Assembly (NCBI RefSeq): GCF_021726475.1
Contig: NZ_JAKJRU010000006.1
Location: 124,001 to 188,000 of the forward strand
Direction: 5' to 3'
DNA length: 64,000 bases
From: Pseudomonas oligotrophica
GTDB taxonomy: Bacteria; Pseudomonadota; Gammaproteobacteria; Pseudomonadales; Pseudomonadaceae
Positions 54,023 through 63,732 of this stretch are shown in pieces. The notes beneath the pieces are model-generated. The model was not told where the DNA came from. It worked only from the letters and a program-made list of their open reading frames with translations, and did not search any database. The translations under genes were made by a program, and so were the position numbers. The stretch's first letter is position 1. Each line of letters begins with the position of its first letter.

Positions 54023-55798
54023 TCACTCTGCCTTCGGCTGCTCGCGCAGGCGGATGTGCAGTTCGCGAAGCGCCTTGCCATCGACGGCACCCGGCGCCTG
54101 GGTCATCACGTCCGCGGCGCTCTGGGTCTTCGGGAAGGCGATGACTTCGCGGATCGACTGCGCGCCGGTCATCAGCATCACCAGGCGATCCAGGCCGAAG
54201 GCCAGGCCGCCATGCGGCGGGGCGCCGAACTTCAGTGCATCGAGCAGGAAGCCGAACTTCTCCTCCTGCTCGGCCTCGTCGATGCCGAGAGTGCGGAACA
54301 CCGCCTGCTGCATGTCCTTGCGATGGATACGGATCGAACCGCCGCCCAGCTCGGTGCCGTTGAGCACCATGTCGTAGGCACGCGACAGCGCGGCGGCCGG
54401 ATTGGCCTCCAGTTCCTCGGGGCTGCACTTGGGCGCGGTGAACGGATGGTGCAGCGCGGACAGCGAACCGTCGTCGTTCTCCTCGAACATCGGGAAGTCG
54501 ACCACCCACAGCGGCGCCCAGTCGCAGGTCAGCAGCTTGAGGTCGTGACCGAGGCGGATGCGCAGCGCGCCCAGGGCCTCGGAGACGATCTTGGCCTTGT
54601 CGGCGCCGAAGAACACGATGTCGCCGTCCTGGGCGCCGACGCGGTCGAGGATGACGTTGAGGTTGTCTTCCGGGATGAACTTGACGATCGGCGACTGCAG
54701 GCCCTCGACACCCTTGGCGCGCTCGTTGACCTTGATGTAGGCCAGGCCCTTGGCGCCGTAGATGCCGACGAACTTGGTGTAGTCGTCGATCTGGCTGCGC
54801 GGCATGCTCGCCGCACCGGGGACGCGCAGCGCGGCGACGCGACCCTTCGGATCGTTGGCCGGACCGCTGAACACCTTGAATTCGACGGCATTGAGCTGGT
54901 CGGCGACGTCCACCAGCTCCAGCGGGATGCGCAGGTCCGGCTTGTCGGAGCCGTAGCGGCGCATGGCTTCCTCGAACGGCATGTGCGGGAACTCGCCGAA
55001 TTCCAGGTCCAGCACTTCCTTGAACAGCTTGCGAATCATGCCTTCGGTGATGCCGATGATGTCCGCCTCGTCGAGGAAGCTGGTCTCGATGTCGATTTGG
55101 GTGAATTCAGGCTGGCGGTCGGCGCGCAGGTCCTCGTCGCGGAAGCACTTGGCGATCTGGTAGTAGCGGTCGAAGCCGGCCACCATCAAAAGCTGCTTGA
55201 ACAGCTGCGGCGATTGCGGCAGGGCGAAGAAGTTGCCGGCATGGGTACGGCTGGGCACCAGGTAGTCGCGCGCGCCCTCGGGAGTCGGGCGGCCGAGGAT
55301 CGGCGTCTCGACGTCGAGGAAGCCGTTCTCGTCCAGGTAGCGGCGGATGCTGGCGGTGATGCGCGAGCGCAGCTTGAGCTTCTCGGCCATCTCCGGGCGA
55401 CGCAGGTCGACGAAGCGATAGCGCAGGCGGGTTTCCTCACCGACATCGCTGTACTCGTTGAGCGGGAACGGCGGCGTCTCGGCCTCGTTGAGCACCTCGA
55501 GCTCGTAGCCCAGCACCTCGATGGCACCGGAGGCCATGTTCGGATTCACCGCGCCGGCCGGGCGCAGGCGCACCTTGCCGGTGACCTTCACCACGTACTC
55601 GCTGCGCACGCGATCGGCCTTGGCGAAGGTTTCCGCGCGATCCGGATCGAACACCACCTGGGCCAGGCCTTCACGGTCCCGGATATCGAGGAAGATCACC
55701 CCGCCATGGTCGCGACGGCGATGTACCCAACCGCAGAGGGTGATTTCCTGACCATCCAGGCTTTCGTTCAGTTGGCCGCAATAGTGGCTGCGCATCAT
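54023..55798 (-). CDS. aspS: Aspartate-tRNA ligase
   Basis: A 591-residue class II aminoacyl-tRNA synthetase of the bacterial type, probably aspartylating both tRNA-Asp and tRNA-Asn as in pseudomonads. An OB-fold anticodon domain (about 15-105, [20 protein letters not shown]), catalytic domain with motif 2 ([20 protein letters not shown]), a bacterial GAD insertion (about 300-420) and motif 3 ([16 protein letters not shown]) are visible. The ATG at 55798 gives the P. aeruginosa N-terminus [15 protein letters not shown] perfect TATAAT lies at 55885-55890. Confidence 0.96.
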   Translation of the reverse strand: MMRSHYCGQLNESLDGQEITLCGWVHRRRDHGGVIFLDIRDREGLAQVVFDPDRAETFAKADRVRSEYVVKVTGKVRLRPAGAVNPNMASGAIEVLGYELEVLNEAETPPFPLNEYSDVGEETRLRYRFVDLRRPEMAEKLKLRSRITASIRRYLDENGFLDVETPILGRPTPEGARDYLVPSRTHAGNFFALPQSPQLFKQLLMVAGFDRYYQIAKCFRDEDLRADRQPEFTQIDIETSFLDEADIIGITEGMIRKLFKEVLDLEFGEFPHMPFEEAMRRYGSDKPDLRIPLELVDVADQLNAVEFKVFSGPANDPKGRVAALRVPGAASMPRSQIDDYTKFVGIYGAKGLAYIKVNERAKGVEGLQSPIVKFIPEDNLNVILDRVGAQDGDIVFFGADKAKIVSEALGALRIRLGHDLKLLTCDWAPLWVVDFPMFEENDDGSLSALHHPFTAPKCSPEELEANPAAALSRAYDMVLNGTELGGGSIRIHRKDMQQAVFRTLGIDEAEQEEKFGFLLDALKFGAPPHGGLAFGLDRLVMLMTGAQSIREVIAFPKTQSAADVMTQAPGAVDGKALRELHIRLREQPKAE

Positions 55799-55884
55799 GG
55801 TGGCTTCGCTTCTCGTATCGGTGAATTCGTTGATCGCGGTATCGGCTTCGTGCAACACATCGAGCCGCCGGGCACAAGCGCGGG

Positions 55885-55890
55885 ATTATA
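55885..55890 (-). promoter_or_regulatory. Candidate -10 element for aspS
   Basis: Perfect TATAAT on the minus strand, 87 bases upstream of the aspS ATG, preceded by a relatively AT-rich GATTAAGTGGA. No good -35 hexamer at 16-18 bases is visible. Confidence 0.35.
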
Positions 55891-56050
55891 TCCACTTAAT
55901 CGGCATGACGCAGCCGTCGCCCGGCCACCGGCGGGAACCCGGCGCCAAGTGCCGTTTCAAACGGCCTGGGCAGCTTTTACCGCCTGCAACGGAGGAGACC
56001 TTTGTGGCTTACTATCCGTGCCTGGCTCAACCAAAACCGGAGAACGAAAC

Positions 56051-56521
56051 ATGGAAATCAACATCGGCATCGCCGAACAGGATCGTGCCGCCATCGCCGA
56101 AGGACTCTCCCGACTCCTGGCCGACACCTACACCCTCTATCTCAAGACCCACAACTTCCACTGGAACGTGACCGGGCCGATGTTCAACACGCTGCACACC
56201 ATGTTCGAGACGCAGTACACCGAACTGGCCCTGGCAGTGGACGAGATCGCCGAGCGCATCCGTGCCCTGGGCTTCCCTGCGCCGGGCACCTATGCCGCCT
56301 ACGCGCGACTGTCCTCGATCAAGGAAGAGGAAGGCGTGCCCAGCGCCGAAGAGATGATCAAACTGCTGGTCGAAGGCCAGGAAGCGGTGGTCCGCACGGC
56401 CCGTGGCATCTTCCCGCTGCTGGACAAGGTCAGCGACGAGCCGACCGCCGACCTGCTGACCCAGCGCATGCAGACCCACGAAAAGACCGCCTGGATGCTG
56501 CGCAGCCTGCTCGCCGCCTGA
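56051..56521 (+). CDS. Dps-family ferritin-like DNA protection protein
   Basis: A 156-residue Dps-like miniferritin that oxidises and stores iron and protects DNA. The ferroxidase helix [20 protein letters not shown] and [20 protein letters not shown] carry the His, Asp and Glu ligands. It has no long Lys-rich N-terminal tail, so DNA binding may be weaker than in E. coli Dps. The ATG follows CCGGAGAACG. It diverges from aspS across about 250 bases. Confidence 0.9.
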   Translation: MEINIGIAEQDRAAIAEGLSRLLADTYTLYLKTHNFHWNVTGPMFNTLHTMFETQYTELALAVDEIAERIRALGFPAPGTYAAYARLSSIKEEEGVPSAEEMIKLLVEGQEAVVRTARGIFPLLDKVSDEPTADLLTQRMQTHEKTAWMLRSLLAA

Positions 56522-56530
56522 TGCGGCCGG

Positions 56531-56552
56531 CGTGGACGGGCAGCCGTCCACG
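56531..56552 (+). terminator. Hairpin after dps-like gene
   Basis: Perfect CGTGGACGG/CCGTCCACG stem with loop GCAG begins 10 bases after the stop codon. There is no T-tract, so it may be a stabilising hairpin or a weak terminator. Confidence 0.35.
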
Positions 56553-56720
56553 CCCATCGCCGCAACCGCTGCTCACATACCCCTCGTTTGCTGCCGCCCG
56601 CGCGCTCCTGTTAAATACCGCCGCGTTTCGGCGACCCGCCTTGGCCGGCTATCCGGCCGAAACCGTCGCAAGACCTTGCCGCCGCACGCTTTCGTTATTT
56701 TTCCAGTCGCGAGTTCAAGC

Positions 56721-57356
56721 ATGTTGAAGATTGTGCATCTGTTCACGGGCATCGCTGCCCTGCTGCTTTCGTTCGTTCCCAGCCTGCGTGGCCAGGCTCC
56801 GTTGCTGGAGCACGCCCCGGCCATCGGCCTGTTTCTGATCGGCCTGCTGAATATCCAGTTCATCCCCTTCTGCAGGCTCCAGGTCCAGAGTACCCGGCCG
56901 GTATTCGTCGCCGCCTCGGCGCTGATGCTGCTGGCCGCTGCCATCCAGGCGCTCGTCACCCTGATCCCGATCGACCACCTCGCCGGCCAGCCGGCCACAC
57001 TGGCCGCACTACTGCTGGCGCTGGTCGCCGTCCTGCTGCACCTGGCGACCCTGCAGAGCCAACCCGGCTCGAGCGCCGCGCCGCGCCGCGAACGCCCGCG
57101 CGAACGTGCGAGCGACACGGTCGCCAGCCCCTCCGGCCAGGGCCCGCGCGAGACCGGCACGGTGAAGTGGTTCAACACCTCGAAAGGGTTCGGCTTCATC
57201 TCGCGCGAGACCGGCGAGGACGTCTTCGTGCACTTTCGCGCCATCCGCGGCGAAGGCCATCGCGTGCTGGTGGAAGGACAGCAGGTGGATTTCGCCATCG
57301 TCGTGCGCGACAAGGGCCCGCAGGCCGAGGACGTGGTGATCCTTCACGCCCGCTGA
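56721..57356 (+). CDS. Membrane-tethered cold-shock domain protein
   Basis: A 211-residue protein fusing an integral membrane part to a cold-shock domain. Residues about 1-115 contain three to four hydrophobic segments ([56 protein letters not shown]). After a basic linker ([11 protein letters not shown]), residues about 143-210 are a CSD with [17 protein letters not shown] (RNP1-like) and DVFVHFRAI (RNP2). The CSD should bind single-stranded nucleic acid at the inner face of the membrane (inference). Confidence 0.87.
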   Translation: MLKIVHLFTGIAALLLSFVPSLRGQAPLLEHAPAIGLFLIGLLNIQFIPFCRLQVQSTRPVFVAASALMLLAAAIQALVTLIPIDHLAGQPATLAALLLALVAVLLHLATLQSQPGSSAAPRRERPRERASDTVASPSGQGPRETGTVKWFNTSKGFGFISRETGEDVFVHFRAIRGEGHRVLVEGQQVDFAIVVRDKGPQAEDVVILHAR

Positions 57357-57376
57357 GCCCCTGCCCCCGCCGTCGC

Positions 57377-57583
57377 TCAGTAATGCGGCGGCGGGGGCTC
57401 CTCACCCTCATCACCGATGCGACTCTGCATCTCCTCCTGCCGGCGAGCCAGCACCTCGAGCTGCAGCTGCAGGCGATCGAGCGTCCGCTGCTGTTCGACC
57501 AGCACGTCGCTCAGCGTCTGCAGGGCGTCGTCCTGAAACGCCAGGCGGGTTTCCAGATCGGCAATTCGCGCTTCGCTATCCAT
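57377..57583 (-). CDS. slyX: SlyX family protein
   Basis: A 68-residue coiled-coil protein of the SlyX family, ending in PPPPHY as is typical. [20 protein letters not shown] and [15 protein letters not shown] show the heptad pattern. Function is unknown. The ATG at 57583 is placed because GGAGA lies eight bases upstream of it; the in-frame ATG at 57589 is too close to that ribosome-binding site. The HIT-family gene ends two bases upstream. Confidence 0.88.
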   Translation of the reverse strand: MDSEARIADLETRLAFQDDALQTLSDVLVEQQRTLDRLQLQLEVLARRQEEMQSRIGDEGEEPPPPHY

Positions 57584-57585
57584 GG

Positions 57586-58008
57586 TCATTCTCCAAAACG
57601 AAACTCTTGGTCCAGCACAAGCTTGAGCTTGTGGCGGATCGTGGCGACCTGCTCGGGCGTGTAGGGCCGCGCCGGCACCTGCCCCCAGACCGGCGCCGGC
57701 CAGCTCGCATCGCCACGCCGACGGGCGATCACATGCACGTGCAGCTGGCTCACCACGTTGCCGAGGGTGGCCACGTTCATCTTGTCCGCGCCGAACGTGT
57801 CCTTGAGCAACTCGGCCAGGTCGGTCGCCTCTCGCCAGAGCTGCGCCTGGTCCTGCGGGTCGAGCTGGAACAACTCGCTGACCTCTTCGCACCTGGGCAC
57901 CAGGATGAACCAGGGGTAGTTCGCATCGTTCATCAGCAGCAGGCGGCACAACGGGAAGTCGCCGATCGGCAGGGTGTCCTGCGCCAAGCGCGCATCGAGG
58001 GTAAACAT
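57586..58008 (-). CDS. HIT-domain family protein
   Basis: A 140-residue histidine-triad-superfamily protein, probably a nucleotide hydrolase or transferase such as a diadenosine polyphosphate hydrolase. The triad region is [18 protein letters not shown], in which the first His of the classical HxHxH motif is Gln; this Q-L-H-V-H form is usual for one bacterial subfamily. The segment [14 protein letters not shown] binds the nucleotide in relatives. It overlaps the slyX ribosome-binding region and is likely co-transcribed with slyX. Confidence 0.87.
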   Translation of the reverse strand: MFTLDARLAQDTLPIGDFPLCRLLLMNDANYPWFILVPRCEEVSELFQLDPQDQAQLWREATDLAELLKDTFGADKMNVATLGNVVSQLHVHVIARRRGDASWPAPVWGQVPARPYTPEQVATIRHKLKLVLDQEFRFGE

Positions 58009-58419
58009 CAGGCTCGCTCCTCAGTTCGATGACGGGGCAAGGGCGCCCCACGACAGGCCATCAGGATACGCCAGCCGACGCCCCGCGACAGCGCCCTCCA
58101 CTGCGCGCCCCAGCCCGGCGCAAGCGCCCGCGCCAGACGCACCGTCCTGGTGCGCCAGCAGCGGGACCAGCCCGCCGAACGCCGCGCAATCGGCGAATCG
58201 CAACTTGTGCACGCTTCTTGCTGGAACCCTGTTGATTGGCGCGAATGGCCTGACCAGGTAGCCAGCTTGCCCTAGCGCGCAACCCCAACTAGACAGTACA
58301 GTCAGCGCACAGCGCGGCTGCCGACACATAGAAGCGGCCCGCTAACGCAAATCGAATAATAATTTTGCCGGAATGCACGGGCATGAAGGCAGTCGTTTAA
58401 ACCAAAGGAGCAAATCACG
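58009..58419. other. Long intergenic region upstream of the oprD-like gene
   Basis: These 411 bases separate the divergent HIT and porin genes. Open frames on both strands show no recognisable product and have biased GC-rich composition. The last 70 bases become AT-rich (TCGAATAATAATTTTGCC near 58351-58368) and end in AAAGGAGC before the ATG, so the porin leader and promoter probably lie here. I could not fix promoter hexamers or a regulator site. Confidence 0.45.
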
Positions 58420-59661
58420 ATGAAAGTGATGAAGTGGAGTGTAATTGCCCTCGCCGTTGCAGCGGGCACTTCGCAGATGGCGGTTGCCAGCCAGCAGTCC
58501 GAAGCCAAGGGCTTCGTCGAAGACGCCGGCCTGGACCTGCTGCTGCGTACCACTTATTTCAACCGCGACTTCAAGGACGGCGTGGGTGATGTACGCAGCC
58601 TGGGCCAGGGCTTCATTACCACCTTCGAATCGGGCTTCACCCAGGGCACCATCGGCGTCGGCGTCGATGCGTTCGGCCTGCTCGGCGTGCGCCTGGATGG
58701 CGGTAGCGGCTACAACTACGGCGCCATGTTCGAACTCGACTCCGAGGGCGACCCGGTACACGACGTCGGCCAGGCTGGCGCTGCCGTCAAGCTGCAGTTC
58801 TCCAACACCGTGGTCAAGTATGGCGACCAGATGCCGATGATGCCGGTACTGGCCTCTGACGATTCGCGCCTGCTGCCCGAGTCGTTCACCGGCACCCTGA
58901 TCACCAGCAAGGAGATCGACGGCCTCGAGCTGAATGTCGGCCGCTTCACCGCCGACAGCTCCATGCCCTCTTCCAGCCACGACGACGTGGGCCTGAAGAG
59001 CATCGACGTGATCGGCGGCACCTATGCCTTTACCGACAATCTCAGCACTTCGCTTTATTACGCGGACAACGAAGACGTGGCCAAGAAGAAGTACGCCAAC
59101 GTCAATTACGTGATGCCGCTGTCCGACAGCCAGTCGCTGGGCTTCGACTTCAACATCTACGACAACAAGTTCGACAAAGAGACCTTTGGCGAGACTCTGG
59201 ATACCACCATCTGGAGCCTGGCGGCTACCTATTCGGTCGGCGCGCATGCCTTCATCCTGGCGCACCAGCGCGTGAGCGGCGACAGCAACTACTTCTACGA
59301 CATCGGCGACGGCGGCAGCTCCATCTGGGTCGCCAACTCCTACTACTCCGACTTCAACTGGAAGGACGAGCGCTCCTGGCAGGCCAGCTACGAGCTGGAC
59401 TTCAGCAGCTTCGGCATGCCGGGACTGTTCTGGAAGACCGCCTACGTCTACGGCGACAACATCGATACCGGCGCTGGCGAAGGCAAGGAACGCGAGTTCT
59501 TCAACCAGGTCCAGTACGTGGTGCAGAGCGGCCCGGCCAAGGATCTCAAGGTCAAGCTGCGCAACTCCATCTACCGCTCCAACGGCGCCCTGCGCGACGC
59601 CGGCAGCCCGGACCTCAACGAGATCCGCGCCTTCGTCGAATACCCGCTGAGCATCCTGTAA
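58420..59661 (+). CDS. OprD-family outer membrane porin
   Basis: A 413-residue outer-membrane beta-barrel with a signal peptide (residues about 1-23, ending MAVAS). GFVEDAGLDLLLRTTYFNRDF starts the family pattern (first strand), GGSGYNYGAMFELDSEGD follows, and the C-terminus EIRAFVEYPLSIL ends in a strand. OprD-family porins carry basic amino acids or small organic acids. It is somewhat shorter than the 443-residue P. aeruginosa OprD, and its position next to proS matches that gene. Substrate is not certain. Confidence 0.9.
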   Translation: MKVMKWSVIALAVAAGTSQMAVASQQSEAKGFVEDAGLDLLLRTTYFNRDFKDGVGDVRSLGQGFITTFESGFTQGTIGVGVDAFGLLGVRLDGGSGYNYGAMFELDSEGDPVHDVGQAGAAVKLQFSNTVVKYGDQMPMMPVLASDDSRLLPESFTGTLITSKEIDGLELNVGRFTADSSMPSSSHDDVGLKSIDVIGGTYAFTDNLSTSLYYADNEDVAKKKYANVNYVMPLSDSQSLGFDFNIYDNKFDKETFGETLDTTIWSLAATYSVGAHAFILAHQRVSGDSNYFYDIGDGGSSIWVANSYYSDFNWKDERSWQASYELDFSSFGMPGLFWKTAYVYGDNIDTGAGEGKEREFFNQVQYVVQSGPAKDLKVKLRNSIYRSNGALRDAGSPDLNEIRAFVEYPLSIL

Positions 59662-59687
59662 CACCGCTCGACGCTGTTCGACCCAAG

Positions 59688-59717
59688 GAGCCCGGCGCAA
59701 GCCGGGCTCTTTCGTTT
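59688..59717 (+). terminator. Intrinsic terminator after the oprD-like gene
   Basis: GAGCCCGGC-GCAA-GCCGGGCTC (59688-59709), a perfect nine-base-pair stem with a four-base loop, is followed by TTTCGTTT. It lies 26 bases past the porin stop. Confidence 0.85.
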
Positions 59718-59820
59718 CTGCCCGCCGCACCATCCGCCAGCTCATTCTGTACGTGCCCCACGCCGGGCCGTACAATGCCGAGCCACATTTATCGCCTCCC
59801 TGCAAGGACACAACGGCCAG

Positions 59821-61536
59821 ATGCGCACCAGTCAGTTCCTGCTCTCGACCCTCAAAGAAACCCCTTCCGATGCCGTGGTGATCAGCCACCAGCTGATGCT
59901 GCGCGCCGGCATGATCCGCAAGCTGGCTTCCGGCCTCTACACCTGGATGCCGATGGGGTTGCGGGCGCTGCGCAAGGCCGAGGCGATCGTGCGCGACGAG
60001 ATGAACAAGGCGGGCGCCCTGGAAGTGCTGATGCCGGCGATCCAGCCGGCCGAGCTGTGGCAGGAGTCCGGTCGCTGGGAGCAGTACGGCCCCGAGCTGC
60101 TGCGCATCAAGGACCGCCACGAGCGTGATTTCTGCGTCGGCCCGACCCACGAGGAAGTGATCACCGATCTGGCGCGCAACGAGCTGAACAGCTACAAGCA
60201 GCTGCCGATCAACTTCTACCAGATCCAGACCAAGTTCCGTGACGAGATCCGCCCGCGCTTCGGCCTGATGCGCGGCCGCGAATTCCTGATGAAGGACGCC
60301 TACTCCTTCCACCTGTCCCAGGAGTCGCTGCAGGAAACCTACGACCGCATGCACCAGGCGTACTGCAACGTGTTCACCCGCCTGGGGCTGGATTTCCGTC
60401 CGGTGCAGGCCGACACCGGCTCGATCGGCGGCACCGGCTCGCACGAGTTCCACGTGCTGGCCGAGTCCGGCGAAGACGATATCGCCTTCAGCGACAGCTC
60501 CGACTACGCCGCCAATATCGAGAAGGCCGAAGCCATCCCGCGCGAGCGCGAACGTGCTGCCGCCACCGAGGAACTGCGCCTGGTCGACACCCCCGATGCC
60601 AAGACCATCGAGCAACTGGTCGCGCAGTTCGACCTGGCCATCGAGAAGACAGTCAAGACCCTGGTGGTGCACGCCGCCGAGAAGGGCAAGCTGATCGCCC
60701 TGGTGGTGCGTGGGGACCACGAGCTCAACGAGATCAAGGCCGCCAACCTGGCCCAGGTCGCCAACCCGCTGGTGATGGCCTCCGAAGCCGAGATCCGCGC
60801 GGCCATCGGCGCCGGCCCCGGCTCGCTGGGCCCGCTGAACCTGCCGATTCCCTGCGTGGTGGACCGCTCGGTGGCCCTGATGGGCGACTTCGCCGCCGGC
60901 GCCAACGTCGAGGACAAGCACTACTTCGGCATCAACTGGGAGCGCGACCTGGCGCTGCCGGAAGTGGCGGACCTGCGCAACGTGGTCGAAGGCGACCCGA
61001 GCCCGGATGGCCAGGGCAGCCTGATGATCAAGCGCGGCATCGAGGTCGGCCACATCTTCCAGCTCGGCACCAAGTACAGCGAAGCGATGAACTGCCAGGT
61101 CATGGGCGAGAACGGCAAGCCGGTCACCCTGATCATGGGCTGCTACGGCATTGGCGTTTCTCGTGTCGTGGCCGCGGCCATCGAACAGAACTACGACGAG
61201 CGCGGCATTCTCTGGCCGGACGCCCTGGCGCCCTTCCAGATCGCCATCGTACCGATGAAGTACGAGAGCCCGGCAGTGCGCGAGGCGACCGACAAGCTCT
61301 ACGCCGACCTGGTTGCCGCCGGGTACGAGGTGCTGCTCGACGATCGCGACAAGAAGACCAGCCCCGGCGTCAAGTTCGCCGACATGGAACTGATCGGCAT
61401 CCCGCACCGCATCGTGGTGAGCGACCGCGGCCTGGCCGACGGCGCCCTGGAATACAAGCATCGCCGCGACAGCGAAGCCCAGGCCGTCGCCATCGCCGAC
61501 ATCCTGCCCTTCATCAACGCCCGGGCATCCCGCTGA
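59821..61536 (+). CDS. proS: Proline-tRNA ligase (bacterial type with editing domain)
   Basis: A 571-residue class II synthetase. The N-terminus [20 protein letters not shown], motif 2 region [20 protein letters not shown] and motif 3 ([18 protein letters not shown]) are visible. The YbaK-like editing insertion lies at about residues 230-385 ([19 protein letters not shown]). The anticodon domain occupies the C-terminus ([19 protein letters not shown]). It is followed 10 bases later by a lipoprotein gene. Confidence 0.96.
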   Translation: MRTSQFLLSTLKETPSDAVVISHQLMLRAGMIRKLASGLYTWMPMGLRALRKAEAIVRDEMNKAGALEVLMPAIQPAELWQESGRWEQYGPELLRIKDRHERDFCVGPTHEEVITDLARNELNSYKQLPINFYQIQTKFRDEIRPRFGLMRGREFLMKDAYSFHLSQESLQETYDRMHQAYCNVFTRLGLDFRPVQADTGSIGGTGSHEFHVLAESGEDDIAFSDSSDYAANIEKAEAIPRERERAAATEELRLVDTPDAKTIEQLVAQFDLAIEKTVKTLVVHAAEKGKLIALVVRGDHELNEIKAANLAQVANPLVMASEAEIRAAIGAGPGSLGPLNLPIPCVVDRSVALMGDFAAGANVEDKHYFGINWERDLALPEVADLRNVVEGDPSPDGQGSLMIKRGIEVGHIFQLGTKYSEAMNCQVMGENGKPVTLIMGCYGIGVSRVVAAAIEQNYDERGILWPDALAPFQIAIVPMKYESPAVREATDKLYADLVAAGYEVLLDDRDKKTSPGVKFADMELIGIPHRIVVSDRGLADGALEYKHRRDSEAQAVAIADILPFINARASR

Positions 61537-61546
61537 CCACCGAACC

Positions 61547-62497
61547 ATGCTCAACCAACGAGTTGCCACTCAAACAGGCGCCGCGCTCTGCGCGGCGCTG
61601 CTGCTTGCAGGCTGCGCCAACCAGCTGCCGCAGCGCAGCGAACATGAAGCACGTACCGAGCGCAAGCTGCTCGACCACAGCCTGCGCATCGAGGTAGGCG
61701 AGCCCATGGTGCTCGAGCTGCCGCAACGCCGGGTGCGTGTGCAGGAGCAGAAGACCTTCGAAGTCACCGACTTCGAGGTGACCCGCCGCTACGACCGCTA
61801 CACCCCCTACCAACCTTGGCGCGAACTCTACGAGATCCCGCTGGGCGCGGTGGCGGTGGTCGCCGGCATCGGCGCGAACCTGGCGAACGTCGTGCTGCTC
61901 GGCAACGTGCCGACCAGCGCCACCCGGGACTGGATCAGCTACGGTTTCGCCGGCCTCAACCCGTTCATGAACGCCGAGACCAATGGCCGCTCGCAGCAGA
62001 ACCTGGCCAGTGTCGAGGAACAGCGGCGCGATGCACGCCTGGAGTATTCCAGCCTGCCCTGGGCCGAACGCCCGGTGACCGTCACCGCCGGCGAGCAGAG
62101 CCATTCGCTCAATACCGATCGCAACGGCATCCTGCGGCTCAACCTGCTCGACGGACCTTTCGCCGAGCAGGACATCGCCCAGGTCGGCAAGCTGCAGCTG
62201 AGCGTCGAGGACGACGACGGCACCCGCGCCGACGCGCTGTTGCTGGTCAGCCACACCCTGCGCAGCAAGCTGCAGGAGGCACATGCGCTGATCTTCGACG
62301 ACCTCGAAGGCGACGACGTGTCCCAGTGGGTCTACCGCGTCAAGCGGCTCTCCGAACTCGGCCTGGAAGAGGAAGCCAGCGAACTGGAGCAGAGCCTGGT
62401 GGAGCTGACCCGCCACGATCCCGAGCTGCAGCAGCAGTTCCTGCAGAGCCTGCTGCACGATGCCGGGCGGCAGGCCAGCCCGGCCGCCGGCGACTGA
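61547..62497 (+). CDS. Conserved hypothetical lipoprotein
   Basis: A 316-residue lipoprotein of unknown function: signal ending LLLAGC with Cys23 as the lipidated residue. The following region is charged (EHEARTERKLLDHSLRI). A short hydrophobic stretch (IPLGAVAVVAGIGANLANVV) lies near 98-118, and the C-terminal part (DLEGDDVSQWVYRVKRLSE) is helical and acidic. It lies 10 bases after proS and nine bases before a lytic transglycosylase gene, so the three may form an operon. Confidence 0.82.
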   Translation: MLNQRVATQTGAALCAALLLAGCANQLPQRSEHEARTERKLLDHSLRIEVGEPMVLELPQRRVRVQEQKTFEVTDFEVTRRYDRYTPYQPWRELYEIPLGAVAVVAGIGANLANVVLLGNVPTSATRDWISYGFAGLNPFMNAETNGRSQQNLASVEEQRRDARLEYSSLPWAERPVTVTAGEQSHSLNTDRNGILRLNLLDGPFAEQDIAQVGKLQLSVEDDDGTRADALLLVSHTLRSKLQEAHALIFDDLEGDDVSQWVYRVKRLSELGLEEEASELEQSLVELTRHDPELQQQFLQSLLHDAGRQASPAAGD

Positions 62498-62505
62498 GCA
62501 CGACG

Positions 62506-63078
62506 ATGCAGCGGCATGCCTGCCTGGTGCTCCTGTTGTCGGCGCTGGCACTGCCCGTTGCGGCGAACCTGCGCCAGGCGCCCGAGCCCGAGTTGCGCCA
62601 ACTGCTGCAGCGCACCGTCGCCGAGGCGGACAGCTTCCAGGATCGCTTCGACGCCGAGGTCTGGCTGCTTGACATGTCCACCCGCCTGCAAGGTTACGTC
62701 GCCGACCCACACGAGCGCCTGGAGCTGCTGCGCCTGGTGCATCGCGAAGCGACCCGCGCCGGCCTGCGCCCCGACCTGGTGGTGGCGCTCATCCATGCCG
62801 AAAGCCGCTTCGACCGCTTCGCCATCTCCAGTGTCGGCGCCCAGGGCATGATGCAGGTGATGCCATTCTGGAAAGCCGAACTGGGCCGCCCGCAGGATAA
62901 CCTGACGGACAACGCCACCAACCTGCGCTACGGCTGCACCATCCTCAGCTACTACCTGAAGCGGGAGAACGGCGACGTTCGCCGCGCGCTGGCCCGCTAC
63001 AACGGCAGCCTGGGCCGCGATCGCTATCCGAACAAGGTGATCGGCTTCTGGCACGACTACTGGTACGTGCGCCCCTGA
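62506..63078 (+). CDS. Small exported lytic transglycosylase (SLT domain)
   Basis: A 190-residue periplasmic protein with signal peptide (residues about 1-20, ALALPVAAN) and a family 1 transglycosylase domain. The catalytic Glu is in ALIHAESRFDRFAISSVGAQ (about residue 106), followed by GMMQVMPFW, NLRYGCTILSYYL and RRALARYNGSLGR. It cleaves peptidoglycan glycan strands to anhydro-muropeptides by family inference. The ATG follows the lipoprotein stop by eight bases. Confidence 0.87.
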   Translation: MQRHACLVLLLSALALPVAANLRQAPEPELRQLLQRTVAEADSFQDRFDAEVWLLDMSTRLQGYVADPHERLELLRLVHREATRAGLRPDLVVALIHAESRFDRFAISSVGAQGMMQVMPFWKAELGRPQDNLTDNATNLRYGCTILSYYLKRENGDVRRALARYNGSLGRDRYPNKVIGFWHDYWYVRP

Positions 63079-63084
63079 CGCCTG

Positions 63085-63540
63085 CTACCGGGCGCCGAGC
63101 TGCTCGATCCGCGCCGCCAGGCCTGCCGCCGTCTGCTCGCCGACCAGCCGCTCGCGCACCCGGCGCTCGGCATCGACCAGGTAGGTGACCGGCAGTACCG
63201 GGCTGCGCTCCAGGGCCAGCCGCTCGGCCGGGTCGTCAGCCAGCACACGAAAGCGGATGCCCAGCGCCTCGGCAGCCTGGGCCAGCTCAGCACCACGCAG
63301 CTCGTCGAAGTTGACGCCCAGCACCACGAGATCCTGCCGGGTCTCGGCCAGGCGGTTCAGCTCGGGAATTTCCGTACGACAGGGCGCGCACCATTCGGCC
63401 CAGTAGTTGATCACCACCCAGCGCCCCGCGAGGTCATCGGCCGCAACCGGCCGGCCATGCTGGTCAGCCCCCCAGTCCGCCTCGCAACCGCCAAGCAGTG
63501 CCGACAGCGCCAGCAGGGTAATGGTGAGAATCCGCGTCAT
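63085..63540 (-). CDS. TlpA-like thioredoxin-fold lipoprotein
   Basis: A 151-residue envelope thioredoxin. The signal ends LLGGC with Cys19 as lipidated residue, and the redox motif is WAEWCAPCRTEIPEL. LAGRWVVINYWA and PVLPVTYLVDAERRVRERL complete the thioredoxin fold with the cis-Pro. It probably reduces periplasmic disulfides or haem-binding partners; the target is unknown. It converges on the transglycosylase gene with six bases between the stops. Confidence 0.88.
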   Translation of the reverse strand: MTRILTITLLALSALLGGCEADWGADQHGRPVAADDLAGRWVVINYWAEWCAPCRTEIPELNRLAETRQDLVVLGVNFDELRGAELAQAAEALGIRFRVLADDPAERLALERSPVLPVTYLVDAERRVRERLVGEQTAAGLAARIEQLGAR

Positions 63541-63732
63541 CGGTCGCCTCGCATGCCTGGCCAACGGAATCGCGATTGTGCCGCCGCTGCCCGCGCTTGG
63601 CGAGCCGCGACCGGGCGGTGGCGGGGTTCGCGATCTGCGAGTCCGGTCACGGGCGGCCACTGCAGCGCTCACAGTTTTGCCGTGCCGGCGCTGCCTATAA
63701 TTCGGCCTCCCCATCGCAACGGTGCCTGAGCC

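Noticed and set aside
57363-57398. Bidirectional terminator between the cold-shock gene and slyX
   Set aside because: GCCCCCGCCG/CGGCGGGGGC pairs, but the right arm is the proline-rich end of slyX, which explains the sequence, and there is no T-tract.
58342-61569. A 1075-codon minus-strand open frame
   Set aside because: It lies opposite the oprD-like and proS genes, which are both clearly coding; its composition is that of a high-GC antisense shadow.
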